Part shown: positions 1-12,460 of the stretch, piece by piece
Numbering within the stretch: the stretch's first letter is position 1
Layout of the letters: every line of letters starts with the position of its first letter
NCBI GenBank assembly: GCA_035610365.1
Contig: CM069436.1
Coordinates: 88,041,912-88,105,911, forward strand
DNA: 64,000 bases
Reading direction: 5' to 3'
Source: Aquatica leii
Lineage: Eukaryota; Arthropoda; Insecta; Coleoptera; Lampyridae
Made by a program: the position numbers and the translations under genes
The notes under the pieces: generated by a model
What the model was told of the DNA's origin: nothing
The model's database searches: none
The model's input: only the letters and a program-made list of their open reading frames with translations

Positions 1-440
1 CTGTTTCCTATAAATAAAAATAAAACAAAAACTTCCAAAACACAAAAATTAATTTAAAAAAAATAGTTATAAACATACAAAATTTAAAAAAAATTGTTAG
101 ACAAGGTAAAGTATATTCTTAGAATATTTGTATGAATTTGAAAGTTATCGTAATTATTTTGAGTATGCAAAAAAGTTACACCAAATATTGATCCTTATGT
201 CTTTAAAACAGTGCAATAGAAAAATCCATTAAATTAAGCAAAAGTGACCACTACGACACCGCTCTATACCAAGAAAAGACAATGTACAACGCTTCTAGTG
301 AAAAAATAGTAATAATAATACCACTTTTGCATGTAAAACTGAGGCTCATAATAAACTTTGTTAAGGTATTGAATCTAAAAGGTAACGTGCTTAAATAATA
401 AAAAAATTTTTGAAAATAATTGAAACTAAACTAAAAGAAT
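1..440. other. AT-rich intergenic stretch, no gene seen
   Basis: Homopolymer-rich AT sequence with stops in all frames. I see no coding domain, RNA gene or terminal repeat here. Confidence 0.5.
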
Positions 441-449
441 GTATTTTGT

Positions 450-590
450 TCGGTGTAAGACGTTTTGTCGTGCACCTTTTAACGCGAGTCTTTTGCTGTG
501 AGAAGTTTTGACGGCAGGACGGTTTGATGCGGATACTGTTTGCTGCGAGCTTTTTTGACGCAAACAGTTTTGGCACAAGCAGTTTTGATA
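450..590. repeat. Degenerate ~16-bp-period repeat, arm 1
   Basis: The stretch is built of variants of a 14-17 bp unit of the form cagTTTTGaCGcnag, with roughly eight to nine units recognisable between about 458 and 590. The segment at about 505-548 recurs in inverted orientation at about 1341-1382 with few mismatches, so this and the repeat near 1.33-1.53 kb look like the two arms of one fold-back type element. Short open frames across it are a by-product of the periodicity and are not called as genes. The element class is unknown. Confidence 0.5.
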
Positions 591-1309
591 CAGAAAAAAA
601 ACCATATAAAGCAAAATATATTTTAACAAAAATATTTTAAATGCAACCACATAATTTAAACCTTGATTTTTTTTAATTCAATAATGGCATAATTAAACTT
701 AACACGATTTCTTTTAGGTTCTTTTATGAGGAGGGGCATCATGTGTCTATGTAAGGCAACTTTTTGTGCGGCTGAGCGCGCACTTCCTCAGGTCTATTTT
801 ATACTACAAAAATGGTGTGTCTTGACCTACACTATGAAGCTAATTAGTCACAAAAACTAATATTGGAAATAAATTAATTAAACACAAGAACAAATACAAC
901 ACAACAGTAAGAAACGTGGACTTAGAGCATACTGTGACAGGAACATAATATACAACTTTCATAATTAAACTGAATAAAAGTATATAACAAAAACTTTATT
1001 TAAAAAAATTATTTAGAAATTTTTTTCAATAGTTAATCAAGTCTAATTACAAAATATATAATTCTTGAATTTTTACTTGTGTATCATTCATTTATTTCAT
1101 TTATGAGTACATTTTATTTGTAATTACATGAAAGTACATTTAATTCCTTAATTGTCTAAGTTAATCGTATTAACTAATTGAAGTTATAAACGTGAAAAGT
1201 TGTACTTTTTACATGTTTACTGAATAGTTTTTCAGTGTGTCTCTACAGAATGCCATACTAAAAAGAAGAATGTGCAACTTAAAATGACATTTGACTATTT
1301 CCATCCGTG

Positions 1310-1530
1310 CTCAAGAACTACTGGCACCAAAAGAATTTGCGACAAACAGTATCTGGGTCATACCGTCCTGGCGTCAAAACGTACCTACTGTGGCAAAAAG
1401 CTCACGTCAAAAATGCTTGACAAATCATCTCTGCCAAATTTTTGTTGGACAAAAAATACTGTGTGATAGAATACTTGTAACCAAATTAACAACGCGTGAA
1501 AAACAGCATGTGTTTGTGGCACAAGTTTTT
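1310..1530. repeat. Degenerate ~16-bp-period repeat, inverted arm 2
   Basis: On this strand the units read ctnnCGnCAAAAnn with a 14-17 bp spacing. They are the reverse complement of the motif at 450-590. The best-matching block is 1341-1382 against 505-548 inverted. About 750 bp of featureless AT-rich DNA lies between the two arms. A fold-back transposon with internally repetitive inverted ends is the simplest reading. No transposase is visible. Confidence 0.45.
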
Positions 1531-1559
1531 ACCAGTTTTCTTAAAAAAAACACCAAATG

Positions 1560-2400
1560 ATAGCGCGTTATAGTAGTACTAAATATGATACAAACATTTC
1601 ACGGTACTGGTAGCACTATGTTCTTTAAAATGCACATTCTGCACTCACTTCTGGAATTTTAAAGTCCGGATAACATAAACGATGCTAGCGATGAATAGGA
1701 TTTAGGTATTTATGCATTTGCATACTTGTATATAATATGGAATATTTTAAACGTTTTCTCTTATAAATTACCTTTTTTAAGAAATGTGTGTTTAATTTTT
1801 ACTAGAAGTAAAACACAATACGTTATTATCCAAAGCTTTATTGTAATATATAGCAATTATTGTGATATCAGAAATTAGTTGACGTTGACATTTTCTACAG
1901 CGAGTTAAAAATAATTCGAAAAGATTTCATATTTATCCAAGCAAATTTGTCATGCATACCATGCAATAACCAAACTTGAAAGAAAAGGATTTCCTTTAGA
2001 ACAAACAGTTTCAATAACAGTGGACATAGTACTTTGTTTAAATAAAATTTAAAAAAAACGAATATATCGATGCGTTAAAAAACGTGTTATTGAAAAATTT
2101 ACGTAAAGTGTTGCTAAATCAAACCCTTTTCATCAACGAATGTCTTCAGATTGTCGGAAAAAGAGAGTTTTGAACCAAACAATGTCTAGAAGAAGTACAA
2201 CGTACTGTAAGAACATCAAAAATTGAGATAGCGGTTAGAATTCCATTGAGGAAGATTCCGGATTAAGTACACAAAAAACTGAAAACAATTTGAATACTCA
2301 CACATTAATGTTTGGAAAATTGACAATTTATTACATCCCTGCCATATCCAACGGGTTCAGGCGTTACTTCTTCGCGACTTTCTATTACGGATGAAATTTT
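1560..2400. other. AT-rich intergenic stretch, no gene seen
   Basis: No domain, terminal repeat or RNA gene recognised on either strand. A short minus-strand reading near 2.3-2.45 kb is open for about 40 codons, but I do not recognise it. Confidence 0.4.
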
Positions 2401-2799
2401 GTCAATGATGTCTTCAAAAAGTAAATGAAAATCTATTGTTTGATACTGAAACGTTATTCACAAATTAAACCAATTTTTGCATAAACGCCATACAAAACTT
2501 TCAGAACATTCATTTTTGGGCTGAAGAAAAATCACATGCAATCCCGTCACTAGAAGCAGTTTTCCGTTAACCTGTGGGCTGGAATATGCGGTGATTATTT
2601 CATAGAATACGTTTGATGCGCGTTCATTCTGTAACTTGTGTTTTAATATACTATTCTTTATGCGAGTTTGAATAGGCATAATTACAGGCAGTTTCTCAAA
2701 ATAAAATTGCCAGCTTTGATAGATTCTTATTTTGATAGTATATATAATCTGATAATAATTTCCCTGCATAATTGCTGAATAGTCCACGCCTCAGTTAAT

Positions 2800-3582
2800 T
2801 TGGATAAAACTAGACGGTAAACATTGAAAAACTGAAGCAAAAATTTGGTCCTATTACGTTAGAATATTTACATTGAAAGCGATCAGATTTTTCTAACAAA
2901 GCTGCATTTCTGTAAACTTTCAGTTTTTCTTTAGTTTCTTCTAACACTTGACTTGCATTGCTCAAATCAATGTCCCGTTTTTGTAAAATAGTGGAAGTAT
3001 AGTTGATGTCGTTCAATACACGGTACATAAATTCACAGAGTAATACAAACTCAAATTTTAGCATTTTTGTTTTTTTAATGTTTGCTTCATCACGTTCATG
3101 TTTACTGAAACCATTAGGGATTATTTTAGAGAAGGCTTTAATGATGTTCGAAAAACGAAGTTTAACTGCAGTTATCGTATTTACCTTGCTAAACCTTCTT
3201 GTCGGATTCAATTTTTTGAGAGTGAGTTTAGTATCGTTGTTTATATAGTTACCTAAGTCACTGGAAGTTATAAGAATTTCGGATCGGATCCGTAGTTCTT
3301 TTTCTTCCAGTGTTGTGAGATCACCTCTGTGATCAACCTCAATGCGGTTAGCAACGACGACAGTATAGATTGCAATCGTCGTCTCTCTACTCAATTTTTT
3401 AAATGGTACCGTGGTGACCAGACTGTCATCAGATAAGTTAGAATTTTCTGGTTCAGAAATAACTGTATTTGTTGCACCTTTCATTAAAAATTTGTTTATT
3501 TTGGTCAACTTTTGTTTATTTTCTTCTCTTTTCTGTCTTTGTTTTCGCTTAAAAGCACCACTGGCTGTCTTTTTTTATCCAT
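2800..3582 (-). pseudogene. hAT transposase remnant (ZMYM1/TTF-type)
   Basis: The reading starts near an ATG at 3582 and shifts frame once within the first 40 bases. It then runs open for about 230 codons from 3508 to 2810. The N-terminus is a short basic stretch (SGAFKRKQRQKREENKQK) ending in NKFL, as in many TTF-type hAT transposases. The C-terminal part (KFEFVLLCEFMYRVLNDINY, TSTILQKRDIDLSNASQVLE, then KVYRN) fits the helical region where this family usually reads L.SK.MDISTA..LLE. The zinc-finger, DDE core and dimerisation region are missing, so this is an internally deleted copy. It could instead be a domesticated fragment, but nothing supports expression. Class assignment is by family resemblance. 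Confidence 0.5.
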
Positions 3583-3599
3583 ATTTTTAAGTTTCTATT

Positions 3600-4822
3600 T
3601 AAAGTAGATGTAAACAAGGAAGAGTTCGAAATGTGTTACTCGCGTGAACTTTTCTAATCTCTTTGTGTATTTTTAATTGGGGTGGATAAACAATAATAAT
3701 ACGTAATACAATATACCTAAGTACCTAAATTTTCTGAGTAATTATATATAGAACAAATATGAACTAATTAAGTATTAACAATATGTGTAAGAGCCCCGCT
3801 GAGCTTTGTGCTAGGAGCCTCTGGAGGTCTTAAATAGGCGCTATAAAAGCATTAGGTTTATTGTTAGTAAGATCTCTTAAAATAAATTCCAAGATTCCAT
3901 TTGCGTAAGTTCAGTTGTTATTATTTACCAGAAACTTTAGTTTTTAAAGTTCATTTAAATTTTGCACATTTATGTTAAACCGTTATTATAACAATTTTAC
4001 TATGGCAAATGTAAACAAATGGAAAAAATAATAAATTTTTTCATTTATCTACTTTGCCGGTAAAGTGGTGTCTTTCTTCGATTATGTGATCTTTAGTAAC
4101 AAGTAAACTATTAACGTTTTTATTAAAATTTGAACTTTCTATAAACTTGTGTGTAGTTAGATGTACATTGACATAAGAACGGTAGTTTAACACCTTTCCG
4201 TTGAAACTTTATCGTCATAATTATCCAATACGTCAGTCTCTGTAGGTTACGAATTGATACGAATTTAATTATATAAGTAGTGTCAATTATACTTAAGTCA
4301 GTGTAACTGGATGCAGTACTGTTACGCATACTAACTACATAAGTTAAATAATTAACCATTCATGTGCATCTATCCGCTTATTGTTCTTTAATACATAAAT
4401 GTATTCTTCTCCCTTTACCTTTTTTGTTTTTATCAAATAGAAAACTCGTTATTTTTAGTAATAGGTAAAGCATTTTGAAACATATCAAGAATGTGTTAGG
4501 AATTCACATAGAACTTATCGAACATTCCATTAAGTAATCAAAATAATGAGACACCAGGTTTGCGAAATATTAGAACAGCAAAGCACTTTACATAAAAAAT
4601 ACAATAAAAAAGATTCGTTGTGTAATTGTGCGAAATGCTCGACTGGAAAGCAATAAGAAACATTAGATAAAGAAGTTGTATTAGATAAGTATTTAGTTAT
4701 TAAGTTTACCTTGTAGAAAAACACAAAAATCTATCAAAGTTTTTGCCTAATAAATAAATCAGTTAGAATTGTATTTTTTAAAAACAAAAAATTCGAACAA
4801 ATAAATATAACTTACATATTAT
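3600..4822. other. AT-rich intergenic stretch, no gene seen
   Basis: Short open frames on the minus strand (for example 4123-4359) show no recognisable motif and their composition equals the background. No repeat ends were found. Confidence 0.4.
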
Positions 4823-5599
4823 TGTGTATATATTTTTTTTAATTTATTATTATGTTGCTGATACAAATTATATTTGCTTTAATAACAATTAAAATTTAAT
4901 TCAATCAAACAAACAAAAAAAATGCAAACAACTTACATTAATGTAACAACCTAAAATCTTTGATGTTCGACAATTTACTTTTAACAAAACACAATTATTA
5001 ATTAACGCAACCTGACGTCAAGCAATTCTACTCAATTGACTAAATTTTCCTATTTGAAACTTTAGTTGCTTACATTTCAAATACACTAAACTACTATTCT
5101 GTACAGAATACAAAATACCTTTATTCTTGAAATCAAATAGTTCCTCTCCACGCTCACAATTGTAACGGGCTTCCAACAATAAATAATTATTATTTATTTT
5201 CAATTTGCAATACTGGAACAGTCCTCCTTGTATTTTCCACAATTACGTCACACATAAATTCGTATAATTTTTGTAGTAAGTTTTTTTTTCTTTTCTCTAA
5301 CCACACACGCGTTTTACTATTTTCTTTTTTTACGCTGCTTCTTTTTCAATTCATAATTTCTTAACCAACTTTTCTTTTTTTCTGTCACTCTTTCAATCAT
5401 CTTTTTTTTACCGCCTATAGGATTTTCTTAAAATTATCTTACACACTAATTACATTTATTATTTATTTAATTTTGTTTTGTTCGCATTTTTTTTTTAATT
5501 TGATTTTATATCTTCATTAATTTTTATTAGCACTTAATTTCTTTCCCCCCAGATTTCTTAAGTACGTATTTTATATTTATATTAATTTCATACACTACA
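4823..5599 (-). repeat. 3' LTR of the deleted element
   Basis: The high-coordinate end at 5599 is defined by the shared CTACA and the adjacent polypurine tract. The low end is tentative, set at a TGTGTATAT block also found at the inner edge of the right LTR. Confidence 0.4.
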
Positions 5600-5699
5600 T
5601 AATATTCCCCCTCGCCAGATAAAATATGTGACGAAGCATGAAGAATATATTTTATCTTTTATACATATTTTTTTTAAACTAATTTTTATATTTTCGTAA

Positions 5700-6500
5700 A
5701 AGACAAGTTTATACTTATTTATATATTTATTTTTTTAGTGTTAATTTGTGTATGTAAATATTCTCCATTTCTCTTCAACTCTGTTTTTCTTCAAAGAATT
5801 TTTTTTATAAATATTTATCCATTTTCAATCAACATGAACCAGTCTTTTGCACTTTTCTTCATTTTCCTTCGTATTACTTGTTTTAAATTTTCAGTGCTTC
5901 TGATGTTTCTAATTTTTTGTTCCAATTCTTTTGTAAATACATTCGGGTTGATGTTTCCATTTCCTACAAATTTTAGGTCATCTTCGTCTTTGTTATTTCC
6001 TATGATGCTTATCGATTCTTTATCCCTTTCTTCGATTAAGCTTTTAATTGTGTCCCTTTGTTTTTCAATTTCTTCATTTATTTTGGTCATCGTAACTTGT
6101 TCTTGTATATGTCCAAAGATTTCTTTTCTAAACTTGCCTTTAACTTGAAATCCATTTCCTTAAATTTTCTCTTGCATTTCCTCCATATTGTCTTGTACTT
6201 CATCTTTCAATTGTTGAATACTGTCGTCATGACTTTTTCTCGAATGGTTTTATTTTATTTTCGATTCCTACTAATCCTTGTTTAAATGTCAAAAAATGTT
6301 CTTTTCCTTCTTGTTCTATTTGTTCTTGTTTTCTTTTAATGTCATCTGCATCTTGATTTACCTTCTTAATTTTTATTGCCATCTGTTCATCCATCTTGTT
6401 TGGCCAACTTTCAAATGCTAATTCAGTTTCCCTTTCTATAGTTTTGTTTATCTCCGTTTAATCTGTTCAATTTTGCATTCATCTCATTTCTCATTAACTC
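5700..6500 (-). pseudogene. Gag-like remnant of the deleted LTR element
   Basis: Reading leftwards from about 6500, several frames give lysine/glutamate-rich coiled-coil sequence, then an open piece of 91 codons (6090-5815). That piece contains KFVGNGNINPNVFTKELEQK followed by NLKQVIRRKMKKSAKDWFML. The pattern F.G....P..F...L...I followed by L.....AKDWF resembles the core of retrotransposon Gag proteins, where a tryptophan follows a small-residue helix. Frame breaks occur upstream of 6090. No zinc knuckle, protease or RT follows. Coiled coil plus Gag core parallels the Gypsy copies at 30 and 50 kb, but the sequences are not obviously the same family. Confidence 0.4.
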
Positions 6501-6858
6501 GTATCCTCCTCCCGATATCCTCCTACTTCTTCCATAATAATCGTTGTGTGTGTTTCTTCTATTTTTGTTATTCTTTTTCCACTTCTTGTATTTATTTTCT
6601 TGTATTTCTTAATAACATTACCTTTGTTTCCACCTGTTTTATTATTATAAACTTTCAAACAAATGTAAATAATTGTAAATAGTAGTGTAATTGTAATTTT
6701 AATTATAACGAATATTATAAGCTTTTCTTTTAAATATATATGTTTCTATTAATTATTTTATTTTGAACATTCCTCATACACTCATCAATATTTTATGATA
6801 AATTAGCCATTCTCCTGTCGTTATTTTTTTTTCAAGCCCCACGTTGCTGTGCCAAATT

Positions 6859-7108
6859 TATATTGTGTATATTTTTTTTACGTTGTTTCTTTTTCAATTC
6901 ATAATTTCTTAAAACCAACTTTTCTTTTTTTCTGTCACTCTTTCAATCATCATTTTTTTACCGCTTATACGATTTTCTTAAAATTATCGTACATACTAAT
7001 TACATTTATTTAATTTTTTTTTTGTTCGCATTTTTTTTTAATTTGATTTTATTTGTTCATTCATTTTTGCGTGCGTATTTTATATTTATATTAATTTCAT
7101 ACACTACA
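6859..7108 (-). repeat. 5' LTR (shortened) of the deleted element
   Basis: Matches 5330-5599 over about 230 bp. The adjoining block at about 6833-6850 reads TGGCACAGCAACGTGGGGC on the minus strand, as expected for a primer binding site. Confidence 0.45.
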
Positions 7109-7109
7109 A

Positions 7110-10100
7110 TATGTAGTATGTACATGTATGTAAATTTTAAAATTGTTGCTAATAAATACTAATATTATTCAAAAAAACCTAAATCTGTTTTTTATTGTAA
7201 TGTTAAACATAAAAGATTTTTACCGTTTGTTGATCTATGGTACAATTAAAGTAAAACATTTTGCAACTCTAAACTCTAAAAAACCGTTGGCAAATAGGTT
7301 ATGTATGATATAATCGAGCTCCTACCAGAATAACATTTTCTAGTTATTTTATTTATTATTTTTTGTTTATATGCTTTTCTATCAAGTTTGGTCAGAAAAT
7401 TCCCACTTCTTCTTGTTGATGCGATTTCAATATCATATAGTATACATTAGATTTTTTAGAGAAACAGTAGTCTAAAGCGCAAAAACATGTTCTAGTGTAA
7501 CATTAAATAATAATCTAAAAAAGTAAATAGAACTTTATAAACATAAAAATACAAAAAAATAGAATTCTTACTCTAATTTTAGATAAATTAGAACAGTAAT
7601 TTTTACAATCGCAACGTACACGCGATTTCATGTAATACAGTTATCAACTTACTATTTAAAAAAATGAATATTTAATTAACCAATTAATAGAATTAACAAA
7701 GCTTTGAATACCAAAGCATAATATTTATTAGATTTAACATTCCAAATTAGATTCTACCTTATTAGATGTAAGAAGAATACAATCTTCAATTCAAAAAAAA
7801 AAACATTAATAAATTGAATCCAACAACACAAGAAAATGTAAACATATTATCAACAATCTAGAACTATTTTTAAAATAAAGGAAAATGCTGAGAATTAATG
7901 TTCTGTATATAAGTGCCATACAAAATAGAAAATAGATGCAAGGAAAGCCGAAAAATTTGCATTCTTTGTTAGATTAATAGTAATCACTAACTATTTTTAC
8001 CTATTTGCATAAACTTAGTAATAAAACTTAAGTCTATTTAATTAAAAACTACATAACTACCAATTAATTAAACATGACCTCAATTAATTATAAATAGTAT
8101 TAAAAAACTTAACCGTTATCGCAAAATAATGTATTACCTTTACTATATTCATGTATCTGCAGTTTTTTACTTACACGTCGTCATTACATTTTTACAATAA
8201 TTATTTTACTAATTGAGAATAAATCAATTAAAAAAATAATTAACTTGAATAATTTATTTTAGTTAACTGTAAATTTGTATCAGTCGGTTTTTGTTATAAT
8301 TGTAATTATGTGCTCAATTCTTTATTAGTATTTTTTATTATTTTTATATCTCAAATATTTAAATATTTAAAATATATACGTATCTTCTAAATTAAAAGAG
8401 ATTTAAAATAAGGCAAAAAACTTCAATTTTCTAAAATTGGTTGTTTCCTAAAACAGTTTCATCTTTTCTTTTTACAAAAAAAAGTACTGTTGGGAATGCA
8501 AACGATAAATTAAAACAGATGAGAAAACTTAAAATTATTATTTTCATTGTTATACCACTGATTATTGATAGTTTTGTAGTATTGCAAAAATTTGTTGGTA
8601 AATAAAACAAATCCGGTAACGAAAAATCACGGTTTAATCACGAATAGAAGTAGCAAATTTTATGTTGTTCTGCTAATATTTAAAACTTGGTCATTGCGCA
8701 ATTAAAAAATTTTTTTTATGGTATTAGAAAATATCAATTTTTTTTAATTATACGTCAATAAACATGTTAAATAATTAAAAATTAAAAAAAAACCCGCGGT
8801 TCTCATAACAGTAATTAAATTACATATTTCTTCAACGTGTAAACCCATTGTAATTATAGATGTAACATAATCTTATAATTGTAGTTCAATGCACAGCATT
8901 CATAATTTGAGAGAAACTTGCGTTCGTGCAATAAATTTTCTCGAAATCTTATATAACGTCTGAGCCATATTTTCGTTCACACTGAAACTTAATGATTAGA
9001 TAACGAAATAAAACTAAACTTTTAAATAAAACAAAATCATTCTTATGTAAAAAGTTTTTTAGATGCTCGATTTGCTATTGCAATGCTTCTTCTAGCGTGT
9101 ACCAGAATTAAATACCACCGGAAATAATTATAGTATATACTAACCTTGCTAAAGATTATAAAAAAAAATTAAATGTTACTATAGAGTAAATATATTGTAA
9201 TATGTCAGTACATTATTAAAAATATATATTGTGTTGTGTGTTACAAAACTAATCGCTTTTTTAAGCGTAGTAAAAACGAAATAATGATCTTACATAATCT
9301 TCTTTCTAAGATTGATGTAAAAAAGCAGTCATGTAGATGTTATCTTATTTTTCAATGTCAAGTTTAATTTGTTGACAATTGAAATTAGTTTACGCTTATT
9401 AACTTAACATTTAACAATTTGAACAGTTTAATGTTTTTGGAAGTATATTGATGGTTATAATTTACTTTTCGTTCAAAATAATAACAGTAAAAATTTGGAT
9501 CTGTATTGACTGCATGAAAAAACAATAGTATATTCATTTTTCACAACAAAACAGTAAACGGGTAATTTCCGGAAAAGTGCCAATATTGAATGAGTTATTA
9601 TTGGTCAAGTATTTTACAAATAAAAAAATATTTTAATTCTTTGTTTCACGTTTCCTTTGAGAATATTGACTTTTTATAAATTAATGATTATAAAAAGTAT
9701 CAAAAACTAAGCCATACGAATATGAGCAATAGTAATGTTAATTAGTCAAAAACAATACATAACATTGGCATGTAATTATTTTAAACAGTTTTCCCTAATT
9801 ACTTGATGTAAAATTAATTCTTTTGAACAATTACTTAGAATGTCATTCTGATAAATAGCTTAATGATCGTACTTCCTGCATACATAGTAGTTACGAGTTT
9901 TCTTAATATTAGCAAATAAAACAGTTAAAGTTTAATAAGATTTCAGTTTATTTTTAAAAATGTTTAGACAAATATGTCAAAATGACTGTTTTGTAGAAAC
10001 CCGAAAACGTATTTACCTAGCTGCTTTGTTTGAAGCGTGTTGGTCTATCAACACAATCTTTCAAAAAATTAATCTTTTAATAAGTAATTTTATTTGTAAA

Positions 10101-10255
10101 AATAAAATTAGTTAGGTAGTATAGTATATTTAATTAGATGTTAATACTTTTAAAAACTCACGAATAAGCTTGTTTAGTAAGCAATAGATAAGTCGCATTC
10201 ATTTTTAAATTTAAATTTTCTTAGGTTTTTTGGTTGTGGTTTTGCATTCAAAAAA
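7110..10255. other. AT-rich intergenic stretch, no gene seen
   Basis: About 3.1 kb of very AT-rich sequence without an open frame of interest on either strand, and without terminal repeats that I can pair. Confidence 0.45.
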
Positions 10256-10294
10256 TACACATACACACACGCACGCACGCACGCACACACACAA
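10256..10294. repeat. CA / CACG microsatellite
   Basis: A dinucleotide CA tract is interrupted by four GCAC units. It is a simple sequence repeat of about 38 bp. Confidence 0.9.
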
Positions 10295-11059
10295 GTCTGT
10301 TTAAATGAGTTACATTCTCATTTTGAAATAAACTTTGGGTTTGAGATAATTGAAATACGATATTTGCATCTTGTTTTTGCATAACTTATATTTGATTTCT
10401 AATTGATCCTCAACTTAATTAGAATTTATATAAACGTTGCAACAACCTTAAACACAATTTGTTTAAAGACAATAGAACCACCTGTTGATTTAACCCAGAT
10501 TCTACAGGAAAAATAAAAGATTACATATTTGTTCAAATTCGAAAAAATAAAATTTCACACGTGTGATTTTTGCAAAATGAATTATTAAAATTAAATAAGA
10601 ATGTGCATAATTTACCTTCTAAAAGTGTCAAAAAACTGAACGGAAAATGAAATTCAATCAAGTTTCTAAAGTTTATTCAGACAAAACTAATTTTGAAAAA
10701 CTTATACGATTGGGTAAAAATAATGACATAATTGAAAAAATAATGATCATCGGGAAGATGAAATGAAACTCCTCAAAAAGTACTAAATGGCTTATACAGA
10801 AAATTTATAACAGTTGTACGTTGTGGAACATTTACTCAATGTTAAAGACGACATTATCAGTAGAATATTGTTATAAGAAGTTTTCTTTACAAAATTTGAA
10901 ATTAAAAAAATTTTAAAGTGTTGCAGAGGATATAACGTACTTACTGATAAAGATAAAATTTTATTTGAATCTAATGCAAATATTATTGCATTATTTGCTT
11001 AAGTTTTAAGTAATATTGATGCGACAAGAAGACCAAGTGGAGCAATCCACCGACCAATG

Positions 11060-11067
11060 ACATAGGG
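11060..11067. repeat. 8-bp target-site duplication, left (ACATAGGG)
   Basis: Identical to 13271-13278 on the far side of the hAT element. Confidence 0.9.
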
Positions 11068-11189
11068 CAGCGATTTTTAACCGGGGGGCCGCGGCCCCCT
11101 GGGGGGTTGCGGAAAGTATGTAGGTGGGCCGCGAAAATATTAAAATGTTTGGAATTAACGAGGGTAATAAAATAAAAGACATACCCATG

Positions 11190-12460
11190 TCCAATGATAT
11201 TATTTGTCACAGAACTACTCAACTGACATTTCTAACAAGAGCATCTGTTTGGGATATGTGCGATTTATTGACCACGACAAAGAAGATATCCTTGAAGAAA
11301 TTATGTTTTGTTTAGAATTAGAAACTACTACAACAAGTGAAAATATAGTCAACAAAATAAATTCGTTTTTCACATACAATGACATACAGTGGCAAAATTG
11401 TGTGGGAATTTGCACAGATGGTGCAGCTGCTATGACAGGTCGTCATCAAGGTGTTGTCTCCAGAATAAAACAAGTTGCAAATCTTAATATGATGGCTACT
11501 CATTGCTTTATACATAGGGAACAACTAGCTTCTAAAGAAATGAGTCCAGAATTACACTTAGTAATGTTGGATTCTGTAAAAATTGTAAATTTTATAAAAG
11601 CGAACGCCCTTAACTCAAGACTATTTTCGGCTTTGTGTGAAGAAGTTGGCGCTGATCATACGTCACTCTTACTTCACACAGAAGTTCGATGGCTATCGAG
11701 AGGGAAAGTGTTAGTTTGATTACTGGAACTGAAAACCGAAGTGGAAATATTTCTAAATAATAAAAAATCAAATTTGGTCATTTATTTCAACGGCAAAAAT
11801 TGGATTGCAAAACTTTCTTACTTGGCAGACATCTTCACTATTCTAAACCAACTAAATTCATCTATGCAAGGAAATCAACACAACATTTTTTCCATGGTAG
11901 ATACAGTAGAAGCGATGAAAATGAAGCTTCGTGCATGGATTCGAAGATTAGAATCGAATGTTTTTGAAATGTTTCCAAATTATTCTCAAATGATTACAGA
12001 TAATTGTAAATTTGATAAAAAACATTTCAGTGTCATCTCCAAAAATTAGTTGAAAAATTTGACAAATATTTTCCAAGTCATGAAGTTGATAGCAGAAAAT
12101 TGTGGATTCGAGATCCCTATAATAACTGGGATAATACCAGTTTATCACTAACCCACAATGAGACTAATTGAATTGATAAATGATTTAAGTTTAAATTCAC
12201 TTTTCAAGAAAAAAAGTTTTGGATAAGTACATATTCGGAAGGCATATCCACACTTGTTCACCATTGCTATACAACATTTATTGCCTTTTGCTTCCACATA
12301 CCTTTGCGAAAAGGGATTTTCCACAATGGTCAATATTAAAACGAAGCAACGTAATCGACTCCGAATAGACTCTTGCATGCGAGTAGCTTTAAGTAACGCA
12401 ATTGAAGTGCGAATAGACAAATTGACCATATTCAAGCGTTTTTTTGGACTTCAGGTTTAA
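11190..12460 (+). pseudogene. hAT transposase, ZBED5/SCAND3-like, broken
   Basis: Three consecutive open pieces make up the remains. At 11204-11719 the sequence includes GICTDGAAAMTGRHQGVVSR, then THCFIHREQLASKEM and EVRWLSRGKVL, which are core motifs of the ZBED5/FAM200/SCAND3 type of hAT transposase around the catalytic region. At 11741-12049 a further 100 codons continue after a stop at about 11717. At 12254-12460 the dimerisation end reads LLPFASTYLCEKGFSTM and, after a short gap, KQRNRL and ALSN...RIDKL. The reading lacks the N-terminal BED zinc finger and the first catalytic aspartate region. At least two stops or frame shifts separate the pieces. Confidence 0.85.

Larger units (their letters stand above)
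4823..7108 (-). mobile_element. Deleted LTR retrotransposon (minus strand)
   Basis: Direct repeats at about 5330-5599 and 6879-7108 share a run of conserved blocks and both end (plus strand) in CATACACTACA, which is TGTAG at the element's start. Next to the left repeat is a purine-rich tract in element orientation (reverse of TTCCCCCTCGCC). Next to the right repeat is a primer-binding-like block, which reads TGGCACAGCAACGTGGGGC on the minus strand. Polarity is therefore minus, with the 5' LTR on the right. If both LTRs begin at a TGTGTATAT block (4823 and about 6859), the right LTR has lost about 500 bp. Only a gag-like remnant lies between them and pol is absent. Confidence 0.5.

Noticed and set aside
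5738-6285. Plus-strand phenylalanine/serine-rich membrane-like proteins
   Set aside because: They are the antisense of a lysine/glutamate-rich Gag remnant; the minus strand makes better sense.
10256-10294. CRISPR-like or regulatory array
   Set aside because: Simple CA/CACG microsatellite.
11041-11110. rRNA-like or CpG-island signal from the GC-rich block
   Set aside because: It is the terminal inverted repeat of the hAT element.
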